The position numbers and the translations under genes were made by a program. The notes beneath the pieces were generated by a model. It worked only from the letters and a program-made list of their open reading frames with translations. It did not search any database and had not been told where the DNA came from. Shown here piece after piece: positions 55,766-64,000 of a stretch of 64,000 nucleotides of DNA. The stretch spans positions 1-64,000 of the forward strand of contig MWCJ01000002.1 of the NCBI GenBank assembly GCA_002069975.1. Direction: 5' to 3'. Numbering within the stretch: position 1 is the first letter of the stretch; each line of letters starts with the position of its first letter. This stretch comes from Bacteroidetes bacterium ADurb.Bin217 (GTDB taxonomy: Bacteria > Bacteroidota > Bacteroidia > Bacteroidales > UBA1715).

Positions 55766-56588
55766 TTGTTTGTTTCGCTAATGCGTATGTTATCTGTTTT
55801 AGTTCTTGAGCCCATTCTTTATCTTTTTTTGCTTCAGAAAAATATGTATAAGAAATTGGCTTTCCAAAAGTTACAGAGATAGTTTCATTTGTATGTTTGT
55901 ATAATTCATCTACTAAATAAAACATCTCAAGATTCGCTTTAATTCCGAATCGTTTTCTTGCGTATGCTAAATTATAAAAGAAATTTGAATTTTTTCCATG
56001 AATAAATATAGGAATTATATCGCGTTTATATTTTTTTGCATACGTCACACACGATTTTTGCCATTCTAAATCGGTAATAACGCCATTAATTTTGCGAGAT
56101 ACTATACCAGCCGGAAACACTATAATTTGGGCATTGGAGGTATATGCTGAATCTATAAGCGTAAGATATTCTTTTGAATTTTTCCCATGTTTATTTAAAG
56201 GCAAAAAAACCTCCTCCATATCGGGCAAATGCAATAACAAATCATTTACTAAAAATTTAATATGTGGAAAAAATTCTGAAATACATGCCATTAACAGTAT
56301 TCCGTCGGGACCACCAAAAGGGTGATTTGCGACAAAAATATATCGACCGTCGGCAGGAATATGCTCTCGACCGTTAATATGAGTTTTAATAGAATGTATT
56401 TCTAAAAATTTCCTCATTTTTTCAGCCCCTTTATATGGTGCAATTATTCTTAAATCTCGGTTTAAGTCGTTTTGGTGAATTATTTTTTTTATGTATGAAA
56501 AAATAAAACGAGGAATCATTGTAAATAATCGAGGATTTTTTTGACGAAAAACCTTTTCAATATCAATATATACATCAGAATTATTCAT
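55749..56588 (-). CDS. PlsC-like O-acyltransferase, glycine-lipid GlsA-like
   Basis: A 279-residue acyltransferase with the PlsC motifs NHPFGGPDGI (the HX4D catalytic site near residue 90), the substrate-binding FPAGIVSRK near residue 155 and the later PIFIHGKNSN. It is first in the three-gene operon, overlapping the glsB-like gene by 17 bases. Paired with that gene, it probably O-acylates the N-acyl-glycine, as GlsA does in Bacteroides. A lysophosphatidate acyltransferase role is the main alternative. Confidence 0.75.
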   Translation of the reverse strand: MNNSDVYIDIEKVFRQKNPRLFTMIPRFIFSYIKKIIHQNDLNRDLRIIAPYKGAEKMRKFLEIHSIKTHINGREHIPADGRYIFVANHPFGGPDGILLMACISEFFPHIKFLVNDLLLHLPDMEEVFLPLNKHGKNSKEYLTLIDSAYTSNAQIIVFPAGIVSRKINGVITDLEWQKSCVTYAKKYKRDIIPIFIHGKNSNFFYNLAYARKRFGIKANLEMFYLVDELYKHTNETISVTFGKPISYTYFSEAKKDKEWAQELKQITYALAKQTNGNNN

Positions 56589-56648
56589 TTTTCCTCAACA
56601 TAGGAATGCAAATGTACAAGTAAATATAATATGATAGAAGATTTTTTT

Positions 56649-56656
56649 TATTTTTG
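56649..56656 (+). promoter_or_regulatory. -7-like element for the Gfo/Idh gene
   Basis: TATTTTTG matches TAnnTTTG, 68 bases before the start codon. No clear TTG is present at the -33 position. Confidence 0.35.
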
Positions 56657-56723
56657 TGCAAAATAGTATTGGAAATATTGTGAAAAATAACCCAATACAA
56701 ATAAAACAATTTAAACATATCTC

Positions 56724-57731
56724 ATGAAAACAATTCAATTTGCTGTTGTAGGTTTGGGGCATATAGGCAAACGTCATGCTCAAATGATAAAACAAGATCC
56801 GGATGCTCGTTTGGTTGCATACTGTGATATAAGACCACGTGAGGAATTAGATTTACAAGAAACCGACGTTCCTTTTTTTAATTCAATTGAAGATATGTTG
56901 AATTCGGGAATAGAAATAGATGTGGTAAATATATGCACTCCCAATGGATTTCATGCTGAACAATCAATTGCAGCACTCGAAAAAAAATGCCATGTAGTAT
57001 GCGAAAAACCAATGGCTCTCACAAAATCCGATGCCGAAAAAATGATATATAAATCACTCGAAGTTTCGCGTAATATTTTTTGTGTTATGCAAAATAGATA
57101 TTCACCACCTTCGGTATGGCTTAAAGAAATAGTTTCGCAACAAATAATTGGCAAACCATTTATGATTCAGCTTAATTGTTATTGGAATAGAGACGAACGC
57201 TATTACAAAAAAGGCGGTTGGCATGGCAATGGCACACTCGATGGCGGCACTCTATTTACCCAATTTTCGCACTTTATTGATATTATGTATTGGTTGTTTG
57301 GCGATATTTCAAATATCAAAGCAAACTTTAAAGATTTTAACCATCAAAACCTTACCGATTTTGAAGATAGTGGTTTTGTTTCGTTTGATTTTGTAAACGG
57401 GGGTATGGGAAGTCTTAATTATTCTACATCGGTTTGGGATTCTAATTTAGAAAGCAGTATAACCATAGTTGGAGAAAAGGGAACTATAAAAGTTGCCGGA
57501 CAATACATGAATGAAGTTGTATATTGTAATATTAAGGACTACAAAATGCCGGAATTGGCACCTTGCAATCCGCCCAATGATTACGGACAATACAAAGGTT
57601 CGGCAGCAAATCATCATTATGTAATACGCAACGTGGTAGAAACATTGCAACAAAAAACTACAATTACCACCAATGCTATGGAAGGATTAAAGGTTGTAGA
57701 TATTATAGAACGAATATACGCCTGTAAATAA
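56724..57731 (+). CDS. Gfo/Idh/MocA-family oxidoreductase
   Basis: A 335-residue NAD(P)-dependent sugar oxidoreductase. The N-terminal Rossmann motif is VVGLGHIGKRHAQM, with VVNICTPNGFHAEQS and the catalytic lysine in CEKPMALTKSDAE. The C-terminal half has RYYKKGGWHGNGTLDGGTLF and HFIDIMYWLFGD, where the conserved His acts in catalysis. The pattern resembles UDP-N-acetylglucosaminuronate or -glucosamine dehydrogenases of polysaccharide pathways (WlbA-like), but no sugar-gene cluster surrounds it. The next gene begins 18 bases later. Confidence 0.88.
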   Translation: MKTIQFAVVGLGHIGKRHAQMIKQDPDARLVAYCDIRPREELDLQETDVPFFNSIEDMLNSGIEIDVVNICTPNGFHAEQSIAALEKKCHVVCEKPMALTKSDAEKMIYKSLEVSRNIFCVMQNRYSPPSVWLKEIVSQQIIGKPFMIQLNCYWNRDERYYKKGGWHGNGTLDGGTLFTQFSHFIDIMYWLFGDISNIKANFKDFNHQNLTDFEDSGFVSFDFVNGGMGSLNYSTSVWDSNLESSITIVGEKGTIKVAGQYMNEVVYCNIKDYKMPELAPCNPPNDYGQYKGSAANHHYVIRNVVETLQQKTTITTNAMEGLKVVDIIERIYACK

Positions 57732-57749
57732 GCCCAACATTCTGTTCTA

Positions 57750-58535
57750 ATGAATACACGTTTTCAACGCTCCGAATTATTGCTTGGAAGCCAATGTATG
57801 CAAAGTATTGCATCACAAAAAGTCATTGTATTTGGAATCGGCGGTGTAGGAAGTTGGTGTACCGAAAGTTTAATTCGTAGTGGCATTAGGCATCTTACTA
57901 TAGTAGATTCAGATATTGTATGCGAAACAAATTGCAACCGACAATTACATGCAACATCAACTACTATTGGTAAACCAAAAGTAGAAGTTATGCGTTCTCG
58001 ATTACTCGAAATCAATCCGCAGGCTCATATTGTAGCTTTGCACAAAACATTTACCCCCTACAATTCTGATGATTTTGAATTACATACCTACGATTATATT
58101 ATAGATTGTATTGATAGTTTAGCATGCAAAATAGAACTTATACGACACGCCACACGAACAAATGCGGTATTTTTTTCATCTATGGGAGCATCACTTAAAA
58201 TTAATCCCCTCTATATTCAAGTAGCAGAATTTTGGAAAGTTCGAGGTTGCCCGTTTGGCTCTATTATTCGTAAACGCATGCGAAAAGGAGAATTGCCTGC
58301 AAAAAAATTTTTATGTGTATATAGCGAAGAAGTACTCGAAAACAAGGGTGAATCGATATTGCCCGAAACTCATTTAGATACTCAGCCCGTATTTACAGCC
58401 CCCGAACACGACCAATGGCAAAGCAAAAAAGCAGTATTAAACGGAACTATGGTTCATGTTACGGCAGTGTTTGGCTTTACCCTTGCCGGTTTAGTAATTC
58501 AGAATGAAGTTAAACGTTTCTCTAACAACAAATAA
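57750..58535 (+). CDS. tcdA: tRNA threonylcarbamoyladenosine dehydratase
   Basis: An E1-like ThiF-family enzyme that cyclises the t6A base of ANN-decoding tRNAs, using ATP. The 261-residue protein has the nucleotide site VFGIGGVGSWCTES near residue 28, the adenylation segment DSDIVCETNCNRQLHA and DYIIDCIDSLACKIELI. The C-terminal GSIIRKRMRKGELPAK and LAGLVIQ segments fit TcdA rather than MoeB. It lacks the paired CxxC zinc knuckles of MoeB/ThiF. Confidence 0.92.
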   Translation: MNTRFQRSELLLGSQCMQSIASQKVIVFGIGGVGSWCTESLIRSGIRHLTIVDSDIVCETNCNRQLHATSTTIGKPKVEVMRSRLLEINPQAHIVALHKTFTPYNSDDFELHTYDYIIDCIDSLACKIELIRHATRTNAVFFSSMGASLKINPLYIQVAEFWKVRGCPFGSIIRKRMRKGELPAKKFLCVYSEEVLENKGESILPETHLDTQPVFTAPEHDQWQSKKAVLNGTMVHVTAVFGFTLAGLVIQNEVKRFSNNK

Positions 58536-58590
58536 TTTGTATCGAAATAGTCGATAACCACGTTATATTAATTTTCACTCAATCAACACA

Positions 58591-59568
58591 ATGATAATTG
58601 AAGCAAAAAACGGAACGTATGAATTTGACGAAACCAAGCAGCGCCAACAAAGCGATGTGAGTTTTTTTACAAGTTTCAAAGGAATTCATAAAGAAACGGG
58701 CAATCCTATTGTTGTTCGAAAGTTATTACATGAATCTCAAATTCCATCAGAAACTCATACAGATGCGGCTGAACAAGTTTTAACACACATTCACAATCTA
58801 CACCCATCTATAGCACAAATACTTGATGTATGCATTGTCAACAACGAAGTATATGTTATTCGAGAATATATTCAAGGTATAAGTTTACAACAATTATTGT
58901 TCACGCCCGATTTCCCTCAATATCGCAATCCGTTTCTTATGTTGCACATAATTAAACAAGTATTAGAACTACTTGAAGTTATTCACAACTATGGAATTAT
59001 TCACCGAAGCATTTGTCCACAACATATATTTATTCCCTGTAACGAACTAGGCGAAATAAACACCCTAGAATTACAAATAAAAGTTGTAGCTTTTGAATAT
59101 GCACAAATACAAGGAAATTCTTTGTTTGCATTTTCTCGCACACCTATTATGCGAACATATTCGCCACCTGAATTAATATTAAAATTCGACATGTTAATTA
59201 CTACTGTAACAGATATATATAGCACAGGGGTTTGTTTATACGAATGTTTTTCGCGTAAACCGGCATTTGATACCGACAACAAAGATTTACTCTTTCATAC
59301 ACAAGTGGCATTTCCGCTTAAAAAACATTGGAATATACCCAAAGAACTGTTTGCTATAATCCAAAAAGCTACTCATAAACATGTATTTACAAAACCACCA
59401 AGCAGATATTCACATGAAAATTTAGAATATGCGTTAAAACTCGCTTGCAGTATGCGCTATTTACAAGCTACCGATATGAAACACGATATAGAACTTTACA
59501 TACAACATTTACATAATTCTAAAAAACAATCATTGTTCAAAAAGATTGCAAATTTTACAAAAAGATAA
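58591..59568 (+). CDS. Protein-kinase-fold protein, probable pseudokinase
   Basis: A 325-residue protein with the outline of a serine/threonine kinase. The beta3 lysine is probably retained (K44 in VVRKLL). The hinge region (EVYVIREYIQG), the PPE triad (192-194) and the DIYSTG helix (208-213) are also kept. The glycine-rich loop is absent (FFTSFKGI), and the catalytic loop reads HRSICPQH at 138-145, so HRD Asp is Ser and the metal-binding Asn is His. The DFG motif is AFE at 167-169. With no catalytic or metal-binding acid residue, it is unlikely to transfer phosphate and may be a scaffold or sensor. Confidence 0.8.
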   Translation: MIIEAKNGTYEFDETKQRQQSDVSFFTSFKGIHKETGNPIVVRKLLHESQIPSETHTDAAEQVLTHIHNLHPSIAQILDVCIVNNEVYVIREYIQGISLQQLLFTPDFPQYRNPFLMLHIIKQVLELLEVIHNYGIIHRSICPQHIFIPCNELGEINTLELQIKVVAFEYAQIQGNSLFAFSRTPIMRTYSPPELILKFDMLITTVTDIYSTGVCLYECFSRKPAFDTDNKDLLFHTQVAFPLKKHWNIPKELFAIIQKATHKHVFTKPPSRYSHENLEYALKLACSMRYLQATDMKHDIELYIQHLHNSKKQSLFKKIANFTKR

Positions 59569-59675
59569 AACGTGAGCTCTCGCTTTTTTGCCAAGAATGA
59601 TACAACAAATAAAATAATACATTAGATTTGTGCTGTTTTATATCCAAATTTACTGTAAGAAAAAAATACTTTGTA

Positions 59676-59683
59676 TACATTTG
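59676..59683 (+). promoter_or_regulatory. -7-like element for the DUF1573 gene
   Basis: TACATTTG matches TAnnTTTG, 40 bases before the chosen start at 59723. No TTG is present 17-21 bases upstream. Confidence 0.3.
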
Positions 59684-59722
59684 GTTTAAATATAATTACA
59701 AACTATTAAAACATTGTGTGTT

Positions 59723-60163
59723 ATGAAACATTTTTTACATATACCATTACTGATATTGTGTATGTTCGCATCACACGTATTTTCACAATCGTTTTCTGAC
59801 GCAACGGTAAAAAAACAAACAAAAGGACCATATATAGAGTTTACAAAAACCACTCATTCATTTGGAACTATCACATTCGGAGAACCAGCTTCGTATAATT
59901 TTGAATTTACCAATACAGGTACAGAACCACTAATAATTACAAATGTACGCAGTACTTGCGGCTGCACTGTTCCTCAATGGAACACTCAAGCTATAGCACC
60001 CGGAGCGTCCGAATCTATTACTGTGAGTTACGACACAAAACGAAGTGGCGGATTTTCAAAAGGAATAACAGTTTATACAAATGCTGTAAATAAAGAAATA
60101 ATACTTATAATAGAAGGCGAAGTTACCGCCAATCCTAATAAACCTGTTTTAGGCGAAAAATAA
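59723..60163 (+). CDS. DUF1573 secreted protein
   Basis: About 146 residues from the ATG at 59723 (MKHFLHIPLLILC), with a signal peptide ending HVFSQ. The upstream in-frame TTG at 59714 was not used. The mature part is an immunoglobulin-like DUF1573 domain: FTKTTHSFGTITFGEPASYN, TNVRSTCGCTVPQW, then TVSYDTKRSGGFSKGI. Two cysteines in the STCGC motif are typical. The function is unknown. It ends 12 bases before the aminotransferase gene and may be in its operon. Confidence 0.88.
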   Translation: MKHFLHIPLLILCMFASHVFSQSFSDATVKKQTKGPYIEFTKTTHSFGTITFGEPASYNFEFTNTGTEPLIITNVRSTCGCTVPQWNTQAIAPGASESITVSYDTKRSGGFSKGITVYTNAVNKEIILIIEGEVTANPNKPVLGEK

Positions 60164-60175
60164 TTAGTTACATAT

Positions 60176-61378
60176 ATGCCAAAAATTTCAGACAGAGGCT
60201 TTACTATGCCTCCATCACCAATCAGAAAATTAGCAAAATATGCCGATGCTGCAAAACTACGTGGCATCGAAGTACTTCATTTAAATATCGGACAACCCGA
60301 TTTGCTCACACCTCAATGTGGCATTGAAGCTGTAAAACAGTTTTCCGATTCATATGTTTCATATTCTCCTTCGGCCGGAAACCTGAGTTTACGAAAAAAA
60401 TTGGCTAATTACTATAAACAAGCAAACATAGATATTTCATACGAAGATATTTTAATCACTACAGGTGGTTCAGAAGCCATTTGTTTTGCGTATTATAGCA
60501 TTTTAAACTACGCCGACGAAGTAATAGTTCCTGAACCTTTTTACTCAAATTATTACGGATTTACAACAGAAACCGGAGCACGAATGATACCCGTAAGGTC
60601 GTCTATAGAAACCGGATTTGCATTGCCTCAAATTGAAGAATTTGAAAAAGCTTTAACACCACGTACAAAAGCTATTATGCTATGTAATCCCAATAACCCA
60701 ACAGGCTATGTGTATTCTAAAAACGAATTAGAACAAATTCGTGATTTAGTAAAAAAATATGATTTGTTTTTAATGTGCGATGAAGTATACCGTGAATTTT
60801 GCTACGATAGCCCACACTATTCGGTAATGAATTTAAAAGGAATAGAAGAAAATACAATACTTATCGATTCTTTTTCGAAACGATACAATGTGTGTGGAAT
60901 TCGAATTGGAGCCTTAATATCACGAAACAAAGAAGTAATAGCTACCTCATTAAAATTTGCTCAAGCACGATTAAGCCCTCCAAGTTTTGGACAAATTGCT
61001 GCAGAGGCTTTACTCGACACTCCTGCCGACTATTTACGCACATCGGCACAAGAATACAAAGAACGTCGCAATTACATTATTAACGAACTCAATGCTATAA
61101 AAGGAGTTCGCTCTCCTATGCCCAAAGGTGCATTTTATTCTATTGTTGAACTACCTATCGACGATGCCGAAAAATTCTGTCAATGGTTACTCGAAGAATT
61201 CGAATTTGAAGGTTCTACCGTAATGTTTGCTCCGGGCAACGGTTTTTACACCGGCAAAAAATTAGGAGAAAACCAAGTTCGTATAGCATATGTGTTAGAA
61301 CACGACAAACTAAAAAAAGCAATTAAATGCTTACGCGAAGCCCTAAAAGTATATCCTGGACGAACCATAGAACAATAA
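60176..61378 (+). CDS. Class I/II PLP-dependent aminotransferase (aspartate aminotransferase-like)
   Basis: A 400-residue fold I aminotransferase. The N-terminal segment reads IGQPDLLTP. The cofactor site contains TTGGSEAICFAYY and NPNNPTGYVYSKNELEQI. The Schiff-base lysine is K235 in DSFSKRYNVCGIRIG, and NQVRIAYV carries the arginine that binds the substrate carboxylate. The pattern is close to AspB/aromatic aminotransferases, but the preferred amino acid cannot be read from sequence. It ends one base before the lipid-kinase-like gene, so the two are coupled. Confidence 0.88.
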   Translation: MPKISDRGFTMPPSPIRKLAKYADAAKLRGIEVLHLNIGQPDLLTPQCGIEAVKQFSDSYVSYSPSAGNLSLRKKLANYYKQANIDISYEDILITTGGSEAICFAYYSILNYADEVIVPEPFYSNYYGFTTETGARMIPVRSSIETGFALPQIEEFEKALTPRTKAIMLCNPNNPTGYVYSKNELEQIRDLVKKYDLFLMCDEVYREFCYDSPHYSVMNLKGIEENTILIDSFSKRYNVCGIRIGALISRNKEVIATSLKFAQARLSPPSFGQIAAEALLDTPADYLRTSAQEYKERRNYIINELNAIKGVRSPMPKGAFYSIVELPIDDAEKFCQWLLEEFEFEGSTVMFAPGNGFYTGKKLGENQVRIAYVLEHDKLKKAIKCLREALKVYPGRTIEQ

Positions 61379-61379
61379 T

Positions 61380-62252
61380 ATGCAGACCAAGGTATTATTT
61401 ATAATTAATCCTAATTCAGGCACAAAACGCAGGAAAAACATTGAAGAACTTGCAAAAACTTATTTGCCCGAATCAGATTTTTTATGCTATTTTATTTATA
61501 CCGAACGTCGCGGACATGCTACCGAAATTTGTAAAAATGCTGTTTTAAATTTCGATATTATTGTTGCTGTTGGAGGTGATGGAACTATTCACGAAGTTGC
61601 ACAACACGTTATTCATTCAAATGCTGCACTTGCTATTATTCCTATGGGATCCGGCAACGGTTTAGCTCGCTTTTTACACATACCGCTTTTGCAAAAAAAA
61701 GCAGTACAACTTATTGCAAAAAAACAAATACATCGCATAGACACAATTTTATGCAACAACGAATATTTTATTAATGTAGCGGGCTTTGGGTTCGATGCTC
61801 GCATAGGCGACGTATTCGATAAAACACCAAAACGTGGAGGAGTAAAATATATAAAACTTGTTGGAAAAGAATTATTTAATTACAAACCACAAACGCTAAC
61901 TTTTTTTGCAGAAGATTCTCAATTTACCAAAACATTTTTTATAGCATCAATTGCAAATTCAAGTCAATGGGGAATGAATGCACACATTGCTCCTTTGGCC
62001 GATATTCGCGATGGATTTTTTGACGTAGTATTTATAAAAAAATTCCCTATTCGTGCAGCTCTTACATTGGTATGGAAATTATTTTCGAAGCAAATACACA
62101 CATCTAAATATGTTGAGACATTTAAAGCTCATTCTCTAACCGTGAACAATAATTCTTCGTGCGTTTTACACCTCGACGGCGAACCACGCACAATCGAAGG
62201 AGATATAGCCTTTACAATTCATAAACATTCGTTAGCAATCATAATGGGCTAA
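61380..62252 (+). CDS. Diacylglycerol kinase-like lipid kinase (YegS/BmrU family)
   Basis: A 290-residue cytoplasmic kinase. The N-terminal ATP site has LFIINPNSGTKRRK and VAVGGDGTIHEVAQHV (the GGDGT motif near residue 63), followed by MGSGNGLARFL. The C-terminal domain has NVAGFGFDARIGDVF and a late HLDGEP motif. It probably phosphorylates diacylglycerol, sphingosine-like or other lipids. The lipid is not determined here. It starts one base after the aminotransferase stop. Confidence 0.9.
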   Translation: MQTKVLFIINPNSGTKRRKNIEELAKTYLPESDFLCYFIYTERRGHATEICKNAVLNFDIIVAVGGDGTIHEVAQHVIHSNAALAIIPMGSGNGLARFLHIPLLQKKAVQLIAKKQIHRIDTILCNNEYFINVAGFGFDARIGDVFDKTPKRGGVKYIKLVGKELFNYKPQTLTFFAEDSQFTKTFFIASIANSSQWGMNAHIAPLADIRDGFFDVVFIKKFPIRAALTLVWKLFSKQIHTSKYVETFKAHSLTVNNNSSCVLHLDGEPRTIEGDIAFTIHKHSLAIIMG

Positions 62253-62355
62253 AAGAGTAAAACCACATATTTACCAATAAGCTCTTAATACATTTTATAC
62301 ACCAAGCATCTCCGTAAAACACGTAAACCATTACGAGCAACTCGTATTTTTTTGA

Positions 62356-63810
<1,455 letters not shown>

Positions 63811-63830
63811 TTCCATTAAAAAAATATCTT

Positions 63831-63866
63831 CAATTGCTCTGCAATTGAACTCGTGAAAAAACACGA
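63831..63866 (+). other. Two small hairpins after gdhA
   Basis: CAATTGC-TCT-GCAATTG (63831-63847) is a perfect palindrome 21 bases after the gdhA stop, followed by TCGTG-AAAAAA-CACGA (63851-63866). Neither is directly followed by a T run, but a T run begins at 63873. They may form part of the 3' end of the gdhA transcript. Confidence 0.5.
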
Positions 63867-63902
63867 ACACGATTTTTTTATGTTTTTTATGTTTTTTTAC
63901 AG

Positions 63903-63939
63903 CCTCCTTACTCTATTTCTGTGAGTAAGGGGGTTTTTT
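63903..63939 (+). terminator. Terminator downstream of gdhA
   Basis: CCTCCTTACTC (63903-63913) pairs with GAGTAAGGGGG (63923-63933), with one G-U pair, around a 9-base loop, and is followed by six T. It lies 93 bases after the gdhA stop. Confidence 0.85.
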
Positions 63940-64000
63940 CTCATTATCCCACAATAGAAAATAATGAGAAAACACATTTCGAAATAAAGTATTGAAGATA

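Overview
The window is a low-G+C chromosomal segment of a member of the Bacteroidota. This is shown by type IX secretion (T9SS) genes (porQ, gldJ, porU, porV and a PorP/SprF-like gene), a secreted enzyme with a T9SS C-terminal sorting tail, the DUF4295 protein after rpmB-rpmG, an A-rich start context without clear Shine-Dalgarno sequences, and several promoters matching the Bacteroidota form TTG-N17-20-TAnnTTTG. gldJ next to porU and porV argues against a Porphyromonas-type member, but the order cannot be fixed from the sequence. No prophage, intact insertion sequence, CRISPR array or rRNA operon is seen. Nearly all the window is core chromosome.

Left part (1-18.8 kb): a nested inverted repeat at the left edge; a small PH-like membrane protein, an SMP-30-like lipoprotein and dnaG on the minus strand; glutamate synthase gltB-gltD; an intergenic patch with REP-like palindromes and an 8-bp tandem array; tRNA-Lys; porQ-cmk-ispH; a repeat-rich lipoprotein; a rubredoxin-like/DUF2231 membrane protein; a membrane-anchored M90 (MtfA-like) peptidase; ornithine aminotransferase; and rpmB-rpmG-DUF4295.

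Middle (18.9-41.5 kb): ftsY, an ExbB-ExbD-TonB energy-transduction operon, lpxD, a small zinc-ribbon-like protein, mnmE, a LysE-type exporter, nadD, an inositol-monophosphatase-family enzyme, a GT2 glycosyltransferase, and murF. Then comes a T9SS locus: gldJ and a PorP/SprF-like gene on the minus strand, divergent from porU-porV-ispF. It is followed by pyrF, a small lipoprotein, a nitroreductase, a YqgE/AlgH protein, a VanZ-like protein and a TlpA-like thioredoxin protein.

Right part (41.6-64 kb): rimP-nusA-infB behind a promoter and a terminator-like leader hairpin, then a DUF805 protein; a second repeat-rich intergenic patch; a Bacteroidota-type arginine decarboxylase; corA; tRNA-Glu and rpsT; a circularly permuted GH16 lichenase-like enzyme carrying a T9SS tail; a GT2 enzyme; a DoxX/MauE-thioredoxin protein preceded by a short promoter-terminator leader; a probable glycine-lipid operon (glsA-like, glsB-like, ygjP-like); an oxidoreductase, tcdA, a probable pseudokinase, a DUF1573 protein, an aminotransferase, a lipid-kinase-like protein and gdhA.

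Functional links: GltBD and GdhA cover both routes of ammonium assimilation into glutamate, while ornithine aminotransferase and arginine decarboxylase connect to arginine and polyamine metabolism. PorU and PorV form the cell-surface end of the T9SS that would export and process the GH16 enzyme. Both secretion loci (porQ-cmk-ispH and porV-ispF) sit beside isoprenoid (MEP pathway) genes. All functional calls come from reading motifs and gene order. No database search was run.
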